64,000 bases of DNA from an uncultured Gemmiger sp. (GCA_944388215.1 CALXHT010000001.1:248001-312000), one strand, 5' to 3'; positions 50,272 through 60,067 are shown, counted from the first letter of the stretch. Numbers and translations are program-made. Notes: generated from the sequence alone by a model not told the origin.

Positions 50272-50709
50272 ATGAAACTTCATGAACTGAAAGCGTCCGC
50301 TGGCGCCCGCAAGGCCGTGACCCGCAAGGGCCGCGGTGCCGGTTCCGGCAACGGCAAGACCGCCGGCTTCGGCCACAAGGGCCAGAAAGCCCGTTCCGGC
50401 GTCAAGAAGGCCGGTTTCGAAGGCGGCCAGATGCCTCTGCAGCGTCGTCTGCCGAAGCGCGGTTTCAACAATATTTTCGCGACCAAGTATGTTACCATCA
50501 AGGTATCTGACCTCGAGAAGTTCGAGGCCGGCGCGACTGTGGATGCCGAGGCCCTGCTGAAGGCCGGCATCATCTCCAAGACGCTGGACGGCGTCAAGGT
50601 GCTGGGCAATGGCGAGCTGACCAAGGCTGTCAACGTCAAGGTCGCTGCCTACACTGCCTCTGCCAAAGAAAAAATCGAGAAAGCAGGCGGGAAGGCTGAG
50701 GTGATGTAA
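50272..50709 (+). CDS. rplO: 50S ribosomal protein L15
   Basis: A 145-residue L15 with MKLHELKASAGARKAVTRKG and the Gly-rich GRGAGSGNGKTAGFGHKGQK. AAGGAGG precedes ATG 50272; an in-frame upstream codon at 50254 is not preferred. secY begins one base after the stop. Confidence 0.97.
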   Translation: MKLHELKASAGARKAVTRKGRGAGSGNGKTAGFGHKGQKARSGVKKAGFEGGQMPLQRRLPKRGFNNIFATKYVTIKVSDLEKFEAGATVDAEALLKAGIISKTLDGVKVLGNGELTKAVNVKVAAYTASAKEKIEKAGGKAEVM

Positions 50710-50710
50710 G

Positions 50711-52015
50711 GTGTTTGAAACCTTTCGGAATGCCTGGAAGATCGATGATCTTCGCAAACGGCTCCTGTTCACCTTGCTGATCCTCGTTCTGTTCCGTCTG
50801 GGCTGCGCGATTCCTGTGCCGTACATCACGGCCAGCGCGCTGACCAACATGTTTGCCGGCGGCACCGGTGATATGCTGGAGTACCTGAACATGATGTCCG
50901 GCGGCGCCCTGAGCGAATGCACTGTCTTCGCCCTGGGTGTGCAGCCCGCCATCAACGCCTCCATCATCATGCAGCTGCTGGCGGTAGCCATTCCGTACCT
51001 GGAAAACCTCACCAAGGAAGGGGAGGAAGGGCAGCGCAAGATGCGCCGCATCACCAACTACGTTGGCGCGGCCATCGGTCTGATGCTGTCCATCGGCTAC
51101 TACTTCATCATCCGCAACATGAGCGCACTGAAGTACACCGACGGTTTCGCCGGGATCTTCTCCGCCGTGGTTATCATTCTGGCCTTCACCGCCGGTTCGC
51201 AGCTCTGCACCTGGCTGGGCAACCAGATTGATTCCAAGGGCATCGGCAACGGTCTTTCGCTGCTGATCTTCGCCGGCATCGTGGCCCGCTGGTCCTCCGT
51301 CTACAGCGCGGTGACCAACATCGTGGGCCGTGCGCAGAACGGTGAACCCCAGTTCTACATCTTCCTGCCTGCCCTGGTGGTGCTTGCCCTGGTGGCGGTG
51401 ATCTTCGTGGTGGTCCTGACCAACGCGGAGCGCCGCATCCCCGTGCAGTACGCCAAGCGCGTGGTGGGCCGCAAGATGTACGGCGGCCAGGCCAGCTACA
51501 TCCCCATCAAGGTCAACATGACCGGCGTCATGCCGATCATCTTCGCCTCGACGCTGTGCAGCCTGCCCGGCCTCGTCTTCCGGTTCATCAACCTGGATGC
51601 CGCTGCTCATCCGTATTTGTATGCGTTCTTCAGCGCATTCAACTACAACAGCGCGCTCTACCTCATCGTTTATGTCCTGCTGATCGTGGCATTCAACTAC
51701 TTCTATGTTGCGATTCAGTACAATCCCGTAGATATCGCCAACCAGCTCCGTAAAAACAACGGTACGATTCCCGGTATCCGTCCCGGCAAGCCCACCAGTG
51801 ATTTCATCACCAAGACGCTGTCCAAGATCACCCTGATCGGTGCGATCTTCCTGGCCATCGTGGCGGGCCTGCCCATCATCCTGGGCAACATCACCGGCAC
51901 CTCCATCCAGTTGGGTGGTACCAGCCTGCTGATCGTTGTGGGTGTTGCGCTGGAAACCGGCCGTGCGCTGGAAGGTTATATGACCGCTCGTTACCACAAA
52001 GGGTTCCTGGAATAA
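50711..52015 (+). CDS. secY: Preprotein translocase subunit SecY
   Basis: A 434-residue channel protein with ten membrane helices. FETFRNAWKIDDLRKRLLFTL, LFRLGCAIPVPYI and the central plug/gate region are typical, as is the cytoplasmic loop PVQYAKRVVGRKMYGGQ used by SecA and ribosomes. It starts with GTG at 50711; the ribosome binding site lies within the end of rplO (GGCTGAGGTG). Placement after rplO is conserved. Confidence 0.97.
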   Translation: MFETFRNAWKIDDLRKRLLFTLLILVLFRLGCAIPVPYITASALTNMFAGGTGDMLEYLNMMSGGALSECTVFALGVQPAINASIIMQLLAVAIPYLENLTKEGEEGQRKMRRITNYVGAAIGLMLSIGYYFIIRNMSALKYTDGFAGIFSAVVIILAFTAGSQLCTWLGNQIDSKGIGNGLSLLIFAGIVARWSSVYSAVTNIVGRAQNGEPQFYIFLPALVVLALVAVIFVVVLTNAERRIPVQYAKRVVGRKMYGGQASYIPIKVNMTGVMPIIFASTLCSLPGLVFRFINLDAAAHPYLYAFFSAFNYNSALYLIVYVLLIVAFNYFYVAIQYNPVDIANQLRKNNGTIPGIRPGKPTSDFITKTLSKITLIGAIFLAIVAGLPIILGNITGTSIQLGGTSLLIVVGVALETGRALEGYMTARYHKGFLE

Positions 52016-52030
52016 GAAAGGGAATGTGCG

Positions 52031-52663
52031 ATGAAAATGATCCTTTTGGGCGCCCCTGGCGCCGGGAAGGGTACTCAGGCCGAAATCCTCTGCGATAAGC
52101 TGGGTATCCCCACCATCTCGACCGGTAATATTCTGCGTGCTGCCGTCAAGGAAGGCACGCCTATGGGCCAAAAGGCGAAGAGCTTTATGGACGCAGGTGC
52201 TCTGGTGCCGGACGATGTCATCGTCGGCATCGTGAAGGAGCGCCTGGCGCAGCCCGACTGTGCCAACGGATTCATCCTGGACGGCATGCCGCGCACCATT
52301 GCACAGGGCGAGGCCCTGGAGCAGATGGGCGTGGAGATCGACAAGGTGATCAACCTGGTGGTTGCCGATGAGGCGATCATCCAGCGTATGTCCGGCCGCC
52401 GCGTCTGCGCCAACTGCGGAGCAAGCTATCATATCATCAACAAACCCAGCGCCAAAGAGGGCGTGTGTGACCGCTGCGGCGGTGAGCTGGTCATCCGCAA
52501 GGACGATGAGCCCGCCACTGTGCTGGACCGGCTGAAAGCCTATCACGAGCAGACCGAGCCGCTGGTGGAATTCTACCGGCAGCGCGGCAAGCTCGTCGAG
52601 GTTCCCGACCAGGGTTCCATCGAGGCCACCACCGCGTTCCTTCTCAAGCTTTTGGAGGCTTAA
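52031..52663 (+). CDS. adk: Adenylate kinase
   Basis: A 210-residue kinase (AMP + ATP to 2 ADP). P-loop GAPGAGKGTQAE at residues 7-18, AMP site STGNILRAAVKEGT, and LDGMPRTIAQGEAL. The LID carries CANCGASYH with CDRCGGEL, a four-cysteine zinc site typical of Gram-positive Adk. It lies in the usual secY-adk-map order. Confidence 0.98.
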   Translation: MKMILLGAPGAGKGTQAEILCDKLGIPTISTGNILRAAVKEGTPMGQKAKSFMDAGALVPDDVIVGIVKERLAQPDCANGFILDGMPRTIAQGEALEQMGVEIDKVINLVVADEAIIQRMSGRRVCANCGASYHIINKPSAKEGVCDRCGGELVIRKDDEPATVLDRLKAYHEQTEPLVEFYRQRGKLVEVPDQGSIEATTAFLLKLLEA

Positions 52664-52670
52664 TTCATCC

Positions 52671-53444
52671 ATGATCCAAATCAAGAATGCCGTCGAACTG
52701 GAAAAGATGCGGAAAGCCTGTGCCATCAGCGCGGCTGCACTGAAGGCCGGCGGCGAAGCGATCGAGCCTGGTATCACCACGGCGGAGATCGACAAAATCA
52801 TCTACGACTTTATCGTGCGCCACGGTGCAAGACCCAACTTCCTGCACCTGTACGGCTTCCCGGCCACGGCGTGCATCAGTGTGAATGACACCGTCATTCA
52901 CGGCATCCCCAACCGGCAGCAGCAGATCCGCCCCGGCGACATCGTTTCGATTGACACCGGCTGCAAGATCGACGGCTTCAACGGCGACAACGCCTGCACC
53001 TACGGGTGCGGCAAGCTGGACCTGGAAGCCCAGCGGCTGCTGGATGTGACCAAGGAAAGCCTGCACCGCGGCATCGCCATGGCGCTGGCCGGCAACCGGA
53101 TCGGGGATGTGGGCCATGCGGTTCAGGCGTATGTCGAGGAGAACGGCTTCTCGGTGGTGCGCAGCTTTGTCGGCCACGGCGTCGGCAAGGAACTGCACGA
53201 GGACCCGGAAGTGCCCAACTACGGCACCCCCGGCCGTGGCCAGCGCCTGGTGCCCGGCATGTGCATCGCCATCGAACCGATGGTCTGCCAGCACAAGTAC
53301 GCGGTAAAGACGTTAAAGGACGGCTGGACGGTCAAAACCGTTGACGGCGGCCTGGCGGCTCACTTTGAGCACACCGTCGCCATCACGACGGCCGGTGCCG
53401 AGATCCTGACCCACGGCTGGGAGGAACCCGGATGGACTTTGTAA
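52671..53444 (+). CDS. map: Methionine aminopeptidase type I
   Basis: A 257-residue enzyme removing initiator Met. All five metal ligands are visible: Asp in VSIDTGCKIDGFNGDNACT (two), His in FVGHGVGKELHEDPEVP, Glu in AIEPMV and Glu in HFEHTVAIT. The short cytoplasmic form lacks an SH3-binding extension. Its end overlaps the KOW-domain gene by 13 bases. Confidence 0.97.
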   Translation: MIQIKNAVELEKMRKACAISAAALKAGGEAIEPGITTAEIDKIIYDFIVRHGARPNFLHLYGFPATACISVNDTVIHGIPNRQQQIRPGDIVSIDTGCKIDGFNGDNACTYGCGKLDLEAQRLLDVTKESLHRGIAMALAGNRIGDVGHAVQAYVEENGFSVVRSFVGHGVGKELHEDPEVPNYGTPGRGQRLVPGMCIAIEPMVCQHKYAVKTLKDGWTVKTVDGGLAAHFEHTVAITTAGAEILTHGWEEPGWTL

Positions 53445-53683
53445 GAGGTCAGCTGGTACGCTCCAAGGCCGGACGGGACAAGTCCCGCACGTTGGCTGTT
53501 TTGGCTGTGGACGGGCCGATGCTCTGGCTGGCGGACGGAAACCTGCGCAAGGTAGGGGACCCGAAGCGGAAAAAGGCCAGACATGTGGCGCCCACGACCA
53601 CTGTTCTTGCGAACGAGCTTCTGAAAAGCGATCAATCACTCAGTGATGCCATTGCCGCCTATGATGCGGCGCGCGCAGACTGA
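53432..53683 (+). CDS. KOW-domain RNA-binding protein (L14e/L27e-like)
   Basis: An 83-residue protein opening [20 protein letters not shown], a KOW/SH3-like RNA-binding start like archaeal-eukaryotic L14e, with [22 protein letters not shown] in the middle. It lies between map and infA in many Firmicutes. It could bind rRNA; the role is unknown. GGGAGG precedes the ATG inside the map 3' end. Confidence 0.85.
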   Translation: MDFVRGQLVRSKAGRDKSRTLAVLAVDGPMLWLADGNLRKVGDPKRKKARHVAPTTTVLANELLKSDQSLSDAIAAYDAARAD

Positions 53684-53709
53684 CGGAACCCTTCAAGGAG
53701 GCAATCAGC

Positions 53710-53949
53710 TTGTCTAAAGAAGATGTCATTGAAGTAGAAGGTATCGTACGGGAGGCCATGCCCAACACCGTGTTCAAGGTGGAGCTGCTCAACACCAAAG
53801 ACGGCAAACCCAACGGACACACCGTGCTGGCACACATTTCCGGTAAGCTGCGGACCAACTTTATCCGTATTTTGCCCGGCGACAAAGTCACGATGGAAAT
53901 GTCACCCTACGACCTGACCAAGGCCCGGATCACCTGGCGTTCCAAGTAA
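53710..53949 (+). CDS. infA: Translation initiation factor IF-1
   Basis: A 79-residue OB-fold IF-1 starting at TTG 53710, with AAGGAGG at ideal spacing. Family core: [41 protein letters not shown]. It is about seven residues longer than the usual 72 because of an insert (NTKDGKPN) in a loop between strands. It blocks the A site during initiation. Confidence 0.96.
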   Translation: MSKEDVIEVEGIVREAMPNTVFKVELLNTKDGKPNGHTVLAHISGKLRTNFIRILPGDKVTMEMSPYDLTKARITWRSK

Positions 53950-53988
53950 AATTGAATCGCCTTGTGTTTTGAAAAGGAGGTTAACATC

Positions 53989-54102
53989 ATGAAGGTAAAA
54001 CCTTCCGTGAAACCCATTTGCGAGAAGTGCAAGGTCATCAAGCGCAAAGGTCGCGTGATGGTCATCTGCTCCAATCCGAAGCATAAGCAGCGTCAGGGCT
54101 AA
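53989..54102 (+). CDS. rpmJ: 50S ribosomal protein L36 (C+ zinc form)
   Basis: A 37-residue ORF beginning [19 protein letters not shown], with zinc ligands Cys11, Cys14, Cys27 and His32. Length and motif match rpmJ, which normally follows infA. AAGGAGG lies 8 bases before the ATG. A 114-base gap with two hairpins follows before rpsM. Confidence 0.96.
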   Translation: MKVKPSVKPICEKCKVIKRKGRVMVICSNPKHKQRQG

Positions 54103-54216
54103 AGGTCCGCGGAGCCAATCCGCGGAAACCGTACCCAAAACGCTTGGGGGCCAAGTGCGTAGATTCCCGGCGCAGGCCCCGACTAGGACATGGGATGTTA
54201 TCTATGGAGGTGCTTT
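54103..54216 (+). other. 114-base gap with hairpins between rpmJ and rpsM
   Basis: TCCGCGGA appears twice around GCCAA (54106-54126) and CGCTTGG/CCAAGTGCG follows (about 54139-54157). No T-run. Possibly an alpha-operon leader element recognised by S4, by analogy to other bacteria. Confidence 0.35.
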
Positions 54217-54588
54217 ATGGCACGTATTGCTGGTGTTGATCTGCCTCGCGAGAAGCGGATCCAGGTTGGTCTGACTTATGTTTACGGTATTGGTCAGTCC
54301 ACTGCCGACGAGATTCTCGCCGGAACCGGAATTAACCCTGATACCCGCGTCAAGGACCTGACTTCCGACGAGGAAGCCAAGATCCGTGACTACATCGACA
54401 AAAACAACATCATGGTAGAGGGCGACCTGCGCCGCAACGTCGCGCTTGACATCAAGCGTCTGACCGAGATCCAGTGCTACCGTGGTGTGCGCCATCGCAA
54501 GGGCCTTCCCTGCCGCGGCCAGCGCACCAAGACCAATGCGCGTACCTGCAAAGGTCCCAAGCGCACCGTCGCGAACAAAAAGAAGTAA
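54217..54588 (+). CDS. rpsM: 30S ribosomal protein S13
   Basis: A 123-residue S13 of the 30S head. [21 protein letters not shown] and [20 protein letters not shown] are diagnostic. GGAGG precedes the ATG at 54217; an upstream in-frame ATG at 54190 lacks a good site. Confidence 0.98.
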   Translation: MARIAGVDLPREKRIQVGLTYVYGIGQSTADEILAGTGINPDTRVKDLTSDEEAKIRDYIDKNNIMVEGDLRRNVALDIKRLTEIQCYRGVRHRKGLPCRGQRTKTNARTCKGPKRTVANKKK

Positions 54589-54602
54589 GGAGGAACTGAG
54601 AC

Positions 54603-55007
54603 ATGGCTGCTAACAAAGCTACTGCGGCAAAAACCCGCACTAAGAAAAGAGAGCGCAAGAACATCAGCGCCGGTGCTGCTCACATTCAGAGCACGTTCAA
54701 CAACACCATCGTGACCATCACCGATACCCAGGGCAACACCGTTTCCTGGTGCAGCACTGGTGCGCTGAACTTCCGCGGTTCTCGTAAGAGCACCCCTTAC
54801 GCCGCCCAGAGCGCTGCCGAGGTCGCCGCCAAGGCTGCCATCGAGCATGGCATGAAGACCGTCGAGGTCTACGTCAAGGGCCCCGGTTCCGGCCGTGAAA
54901 GCGCCATCCGCGCCCTGCAGGCAACCGGTCTGGAAGTCACCATGATCCGTGACGTGACTCCCATTCCCCACAATGGCTGCCGCCCGCCCAAACGCCGCCG
55001 CGTTTGA
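54603..55007 (+). CDS. rpsK: 30S ribosomal protein S11
   Basis: A 134-residue S11 of the platform, containing [21 protein letters not shown] and the C-terminal [26 protein letters not shown] precedes the ATG. Confidence 0.98.
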   Translation: MAANKATAAKTRTKKRERKNISAGAAHIQSTFNNTIVTITDTQGNTVSWCSTGALNFRGSRKSTPYAAQSAAEVAAKAAIEHGMKTVEVYVKGPGSGRESAIRALQATGLEVTMIRDVTPIPHNGCRPPKRRRV

Positions 55008-55027
55008 TTGAAAGGAGAATTTGAGTT

Positions 55028-55630
55028 ATGGCTAAAAATACCCAACCGATCGCCAAGCGTTGCCGTGCTCTCGGCATTTCTCCTGCTGTTATGGGTTACG
55101 GCAAGAAGACCACCAATCGTAACCCCGGCGGCCAGATGAGAAAGAAGAAGAGCGAGTACGCCACCCAGCTCAACGAGAAGCAGAAGGTCAAGTTCGTCTA
55201 CGGTATCCTGGAAAAGCAGTTCCATACCTACTACGAGACCGCTACCCGTATGCCCGGTCAGACCGGTGTCAACCTGCTGGTTCTGGTCGAGCGCCGTCTC
55301 GACAACGTCGTCTACCGTCTGGGCTTTGCCAAGACCCGCCGCGACGCTCGTCAGCTGGTTTCCCACAACCATTTCACTGTCAATGGCAAGCGTGTCAACA
55401 TCCCCTCTTACCTGGTTAAGCCGGGCGATGTGATCGAAGTCATCGAGTCCAGCCGTTCCTCCACCAAGTTCAGCAAGCTGCTGGGCGAGGATGCTCCTGT
55501 CGTGCTGCTGCCCTCCTGGCTGGAGCGTGACAAGAACGCTCTGAAGGGCACCGTTGTGAAGATGCCCGTTCGCGAGGACATCGATGTGCCCATCGCTGAG
55601 CACCTCATCGTCGAGTTGTACTCCAAGTAA
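55028..55630 (+). CDS. rpsD: 30S ribosomal protein S4
   Basis: A 200-residue S4, a primary 16S assembly protein. The S4 RNA-binding domain (about residues 91-150) holds RRLDNVVYRLGFAKTRRDARQ. The N-terminus lacks the zinc cysteines (C-minus form). rpoA follows after a 75-base gap holding a CTGGC/GCCAG hairpin. Confidence 0.98.
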   Translation: MAKNTQPIAKRCRALGISPAVMGYGKKTTNRNPGGQMRKKKSEYATQLNEKQKVKFVYGILEKQFHTYYETATRMPGQTGVNLLVLVERRLDNVVYRLGFAKTRRDARQLVSHNHFTVNGKRVNIPSYLVKPGDVIEVIESSRSSTKFSKLLGEDAPVVLLPSWLERDKNALKGTVVKMPVREDIDVPIAEHLIVELYSK

Positions 55631-55705
55631 TCCTCTTAGCAATTTTCTACGATTTTTCCAACCTGACTGGCGCCTTGCGGTGCCAGTGAAACAAGGAGGG
55701 TTTTT

Positions 55706-56665
55706 ATGATGGAGATCGAACGCCCCAAGATCGAAACGGCCAGCCTTTCCCCGGATGGTCGCTACGGTAAGTTCGTCGTCGAGCCGCTGGAGCGCGGTTT
55801 CGGCACGACCTTGGGCAACAGCTTGCGTCGTGTGCTTCTGTCCTCTCTGCCCGGTGTGGCTGTCACCAGCGTCAAGATTGACGGTGTGGTGCACGAGTTT
55901 TCCACCATCGAGGGCGTACGGGAGGACGTGACCGAGATCGTCCTGAACCTGAAGGGCATTGCCGCCAAGATCTACGGCGATGGCCCCAAGACCGTCCGTG
56001 TTGAGGCCGTTGGTCCCTGTGAACTCATTGCCGGCGCCATCAAGGGCGGCGATGACCTGGAAATCCTCAATCCCGAGTGGCATATCGCCACCCTGGGCGA
56101 GGGTGCCAAGCTGGTCATGGAGCTGACCTTCGACAAAGGCCGTGGCTATGTCCCCGCGGAGCGCAACAAACTGGCGCTGATCGAGAAGAACGACATCAGC
56201 ACCCTGCCGGTGGACAGCATCTATACCCCCGTGCTCAAAGCCAACTACACCGTGGATCACACCCGTGTAGGCCAGATCACCGACTATGACAAGCTCATCA
56301 TCGAGGTCTGGACGGACGGCACCTGCAATGCGCAGGAAGCCCTGAGCCTGGCGGCCCGTGTGCTGACCGAGCATCTGAACCTGTTTGTCAACCTCTGCGA
56401 TGAGACCGGCGAGACCGAGATCATGGTGGACAACGACGATCAGGGCCGTGAGAAGGCGCTGGAGATGACGATTGAAGAGCTGGATCTGAGCGTCCGTTCC
56501 TTCAACTGCCTCAAGCGCGCCGGCATCAACACGGTGGGCGACCTCATCAACAAGAGCGAAGACGAAATGATGAAGGTCCGCAATCTGGGCCGCAAGAGCC
56601 TGGAAGAAGTCATGGCCAAGCTGGACAGCCTTGGTTTCTCTCTGACCAAGGACGATGAAAACTAA
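55706..56665 (+). CDS. rpoA: DNA-directed RNA polymerase alpha subunit
   Basis: A 319-residue RpoA. The N-terminal dimerisation domain (about 1-230) has [20 protein letters not shown]; the C-terminal DNA-binding domain (about 250-315) has [29 protein letters not shown] precedes two adjacent ATGs; the first is used. Confidence 0.98.
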   Translation: MMEIERPKIETASLSPDGRYGKFVVEPLERGFGTTLGNSLRRVLLSSLPGVAVTSVKIDGVVHEFSTIEGVREDVTEIVLNLKGIAAKIYGDGPKTVRVEAVGPCELIAGAIKGGDDLEILNPEWHIATLGEGAKLVMELTFDKGRGYVPAERNKLALIEKNDISTLPVDSIYTPVLKANYTVDHTRVGQITDYDKLIIEVWTDGTCNAQEALSLAARVLTEHLNLFVNLCDETGETEIMVDNDDQGREKALEMTIEELDLSVRSFNCLKRAGINTVGDLINKSEDEMMKVRNLGRKSLEEVMAKLDSLGFSLTKDDEN

Positions 56666-56708
56666 CCCCCCGCGACACGCGGATACCAAGTATAAGGAGT
56701 GAAACGGA

Positions 56709-57050
56709 ATGCCCGGTACCAGAAAACTCGGTCGTACCACCGACAGCCGCAACGCCATGCTGCGCGCGATGGTGACCTATCTGTTTGAGAACGGCAAGAT
56801 CGAGACCACCGTTACCCGCGCCAAGGAAGTTCGTTCCATGGCCGAGAAGATGGTCACCCTCGGTAAGCAGGAAGATCTGCACGCAAAGCGTCAGGTTTTC
56901 TCCTACATCACCAAGGAGGACATTGCCAAGAAGGTCATCGATGAGTATGGCCCCAAGTACGCCGACCGTAACGGCGGCTACACCCGCATCTACAAGATCG
57001 GCCCCCGCCGCGGCGATGCCGCCGAGATGGCGATCATCGAACTGGTCTGA
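56709..57050 (+). CDS. rplQ: 50S ribosomal protein L17
   Basis: A 113-residue L17, last gene of the supercluster. Features: [40 protein letters not shown], and [22 protein letters not shown] strong terminator follows within 20 bases. Confidence 0.98.
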   Translation: MPGTRKLGRTTDSRNAMLRAMVTYLFENGKIETTVTRAKEVRSMAEKMVTLGKQEDLHAKRQVFSYITKEDIAKKVIDEYGPKYADRNGGYTRIYKIGPRRGDAAEMAIIELV

Positions 57051-57067
57051 TTGACTGGTGTTTTGAG

Positions 57068-57100
57068 CAGCGTTTGCGTAACAGCAAGCGCTGTTTTTTT
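57068..57100 (+). terminator. Terminator of the ribosomal supercluster
   Basis: CAGCGTTTGC (57068-57077) pairs with GCAAGCGCTG (57084-57093), followed by seven T. Confidence 0.9.
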
Positions 57101-57367
57101 GTTGTTTTGAGGCTTGCAGACCTGAAACCGGCACCGTAAAAACAGGGGAAAAAGGGCGAATGCAAATTTTTTGTAAAATCCGACAGAATTCTTGCAACAG
57201 CGCCTGAATATTCATATTTAAAATGCAGAAAATGCCAATTTTGTCGAAAATCTTGCGTGGCAGGGCTGATTTTGTACAGTCTGTGTGATACAATACTAAT
57301 AAAAGGGGCTGTGTGCCCCCTGAAGACGAATAACAATTTTTATGATGGAAGTAAGGAGCAAACACGT
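57101..57367 (+). other. 267-base AT-rich gap upstream of the PRPP synthetase gene
   Basis: TACAAT at 57289-57294 is a likely -10 with a weak CTGATT -35 at 17 bases. No ORF, no clear hairpin apart from GGGG/CCCC near 57304-57320. Confidence 0.4.
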
Positions 57368-58537
57368 ATGGCTGAACAAAATCTTGGCCCGCGCGATTTT
57401 TTTGCCAAAGAAGATGCAATTGCTGATCTGGGCTTGATCGCCTGCCCCGGTGCCGAAGAACTCTGCAAACTGGTGGATGGACACCTGGTCCGCTGGGCGC
57501 GTGAGGTCGGCATGGAAGTCGATTCGTTCATCATTCCCTCCGATTGCCCGCGTTTTCAGTCCGGCGACGCCAAAGGCCTGGTAAAGGCCTCCACCCGCGG
57601 CGATGACCTGTATATCTTCGTGGATCCGGGCAACTACAGTGTTACCTATCAGCTGTTCGGGTATGAGAATCATCTCTCGCCCGACGACCACTTCCAGAAC
57701 CTGATGCGCCTGATCCAGGCTGTTTCCGGCCGTGCCCACCGCATCAGCGTCATCATGCCCAGCCTGTACGGCGGCCGTCAGCATCGCCGCGTCAGCCGGG
57801 AGAGCCTGGACTGCGCCTTTGCGCTGCAGCAGCTGCGCGCCACCGGTGTGAAGAACATCATCACCTTCGATGCCCATGACCCCCGCGTCATGAACGCCGT
57901 GCCCACCATGAGCTTCGACAACGTCATGCCCACCTATCAGGTGCTTAAGTGCCTGCTGCACCATGTGCCGGATGTCAGCTTCCACAAGGACCACTTCATG
58001 ATCGTCTCTCCCGATGAGGGCGCCATGAACCGCAACATGTACTATTCCAGCGTGCTGGGCTGCAACCTGGGCATGTTCTACAAGCGCCGCGACTACAGCC
58101 GTGTGGTCAACGGCCGCAACCCCATCGTGGCCCACGAGTACCTGGGCGAGAGCGTCAAGGGCAAGGATGTCTTCATTGCCGACGACATCATCGCCTCCGG
58201 CGAATCCATGCTGGATATCGCCTACGAGCTGAAGATGCGCGGTGCCCGCAACATCTTCACCTGCGCCACCTTCCCGCTCTTCACCGCCGGCCTGGAGAAG
58301 TTCGACAAGGCCTACAACGACGGTATCCTCAAGGCGGTGCTGGGCACCAACCTGACCTACCGCAAGCCCGAACTGCTGGAGCGCGAGTGGTACTACGACG
58401 TGGATGTCTCCAAGTACACCGCCTACTTCATCGCGGCCATCAACCACGACAAGAGTGTTTCCAGCATCATCGACCCCATGACCAAGATCCGCGCGCTGCT
58501 GGAAAAGCACGGCATTCCCATGGGCGGTCAGGAATAA
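57368..58537 (+). CDS. prs: Ribose-phosphate pyrophosphokinase, long form
   Basis: A 389-residue phosphoribosyltransferase-fold protein. The PRPP loop KDVFIADDIIASGESML (about residues 273-289) and FDAHDPRVMNAVP (about 172-184) match PRPP synthetases, as does the paired-domain layout. It is about 75 residues longer than classical Prs (about 315) and the catalytic flexible loop segment (YGGRQHRRVSRESL) deviates from the standard YARQDRK pattern. It makes PRPP from ribose-5-phosphate and ATP, if active. GTAAGGAGC precedes the ATG at 57368. Confidence 0.82.
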   Translation: MAEQNLGPRDFFAKEDAIADLGLIACPGAEELCKLVDGHLVRWAREVGMEVDSFIIPSDCPRFQSGDAKGLVKASTRGDDLYIFVDPGNYSVTYQLFGYENHLSPDDHFQNLMRLIQAVSGRAHRISVIMPSLYGGRQHRRVSRESLDCAFALQQLRATGVKNIITFDAHDPRVMNAVPTMSFDNVMPTYQVLKCLLHHVPDVSFHKDHFMIVSPDEGAMNRNMYYSSVLGCNLGMFYKRRDYSRVVNGRNPIVAHEYLGESVKGKDVFIADDIIASGESMLDIAYELKMRGARNIFTCATFPLFTAGLEKFDKAYNDGILKAVLGTNLTYRKPELLEREWYYDVDVSKYTAYFIAAINHDKSVSSIIDPMTKIRALLEKHGIPMGGQE

Positions 58538-58551
58538 CCAAACGATACAAT

Positions 58552-58580
58552 TCGGCTCGCGCAGGCGGGCCGATTTTGTT
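58552..58580 (+). terminator. Terminator after prs
   Basis: TCGGCTCGC and GCGGGCCGA pair around GCAG with one wobble, then TTTTGTT. Confidence 0.75.
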
Positions 58581-58607
58581 GCAGCAAGGCTGCAGACTGA
58601 GTATAAT
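58579..58607 (+). promoter_or_regulatory. Promoter of murD
   Basis: TTGCAG (58579-58584), 17 bases, TATAAT (58602-58607), starting immediately after the prs terminator. Confidence 0.7.
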
Positions 58608-58645
58608 AAGAGGGACGAAATTCAACAGCAGGGGAGAAATGTATC

Positions 58646-60043
58646 ATGCTGCCCATTGAACAGTTGCAGGAATTGATTCACGGCAAGAAGGTTGCCTTTA
58701 TCGGCGCAGGCGTGAGCCACAAGCGCTGCATCGAACAGTTTGTGGCGATGGGGGCCAAGGTGACCCTCTGCGACCAGAAGAAGAGCCTGGAGGACTTCGG
58801 CGACTATGCCGATACGCTGCGCCGCCTGCAGGTGAATCTGAGCCTGGGCGAACACTATACCGACGGCTTTGCCGGCCAGGACATCATCATGCGCACGCCG
58901 GGCTACGAGTACTACAAGCCCGAGCTGCAGGCGGCCCTGAAGGCGGGAGCCATGGTCACCAGCGAGGTGGAGCTCTTCTTTGAGTTCTGCCCCTGCGAGA
59001 TCATCGCCGTCACCGGTTCGGACGGCAAGACCACCACCACCACGCTGATCTCCAAGATGATGGAGGCAGCGGGCCGCAAGGTCTTCCTGGGTGGCAACAT
59101 CGGTGCGGCCCTGCTGCCCCAGCTGGCCGATGTGACCCCCGACGCCGTGGCCGTGGTGGAGCTGTCCAGCTTCCAGCTCATCAGCATGCGCCGCAGCCCC
59201 AAGGTGGCGGTGGTCACCAACGTGACGCCCAACCATCTGGACCATCACAAGGATATGCAGGAATACATCGACGCCAAGCGCAACATCCTGCTGTGGCAGG
59301 TGCCGCCCTGCCGTGCGGTGCTGGGCTATGAGAACGACATCACCCGGGGCATGCAGAAGGACTGCAAGGGTGAGCAGGTCTGGTTCACCCGCCTGCACGA
59401 GACCGACAACGGCGCTTTCCTGCGGGCGGAGGACGACATGCTCTGCTACGCCGGGAACGGCACCGTGACGCCGGTGGTCTCCCGCAAGGAGGTCAAACTG
59501 CGGGGCCTGCACAACGTGGAGAACCTGCTGGCGGCCATTGCGGCGGTGTGGGGCCGGGTGCCGGTGGAGGCCATGCATCAGGTGGCGTCCACCTTTACCG
59601 GTGTGGAACACCGCATCGAGCCGGTGCGCACGCTGGACGGCGTGACCTACTACAACGACTCCATTGCCTCCAGCCCCACGCGGACCATCGCGGGGCTGCG
59701 CAGCTTTGATCAGAAGATCATCCTCATCGCCGGCGGCTACGACAAGAAGATCCCCTACGAGCCTCTGGCCCCCGAGATCCTGGCCCACGTCAAGACGCTG
59801 GTCCTCATGGGCGCCACCGCGCCGCGCATCGAGAAGGCCGTGCGGGAGCATCCCGATTTTGCCGCCAGCGACCTGAAGATTGTCCATGCCGACAGCATGC
59901 AGGACGCCGTGGAGAAGGCCCGTGCCGCTGCGGTGCCGGGGGATGTGGTGAGCCTGTCGCCGGCGTCCGCCTCCTTTGACCTCTACCCCAACTTCGAGGT
60001 CCGCGGCCGCGACTTCAAGCGGATCGTCATGGCCCTGCAATAA
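58646..60043 (+). CDS. murD: UDP-N-acetylmuramoyl-L-alanine:D-glutamate ligase
   Basis: A 465-residue Mur ligase adding D-Glu to UDP-MurNAc-L-Ala in peptidoglycan synthesis. The ATP loop VTGSDGKTTTTTLISKMM (about residues 120-137), LSSFQLISM, NVTPNHLDHHKDM (a catalytic His) and the C-terminal domain with YDKKIPYEPLAPEI match MurD. It lies outside a dcw cluster and heads an apparent operon with the GNAT and Met-gamma-lyase-like genes. AGGGGAG precedes the ATG. Confidence 0.93.
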   Translation: MLPIEQLQELIHGKKVAFIGAGVSHKRCIEQFVAMGAKVTLCDQKKSLEDFGDYADTLRRLQVNLSLGEHYTDGFAGQDIIMRTPGYEYYKPELQAALKAGAMVTSEVELFFEFCPCEIIAVTGSDGKTTTTTLISKMMEAAGRKVFLGGNIGAALLPQLADVTPDAVAVVELSSFQLISMRRSPKVAVVTNVTPNHLDHHKDMQEYIDAKRNILLWQVPPCRAVLGYENDITRGMQKDCKGEQVWFTRLHETDNGAFLRAEDDMLCYAGNGTVTPVVSRKEVKLRGLHNVENLLAAIAAVWGRVPVEAMHQVASTFTGVEHRIEPVRTLDGVTYYNDSIASSPTRTIAGLRSFDQKIILIAGGYDKKIPYEPLAPEILAHVKTLVLMGATAPRIEKAVREHPDFAASDLKIVHADSMQDAVEKARAAAVPGDVVSLSPASASFDLYPNFEVRGRDFKRIVMALQ

Positions 60044-60067
60044 TCTATGACCCTGTAAGGAATCCCT

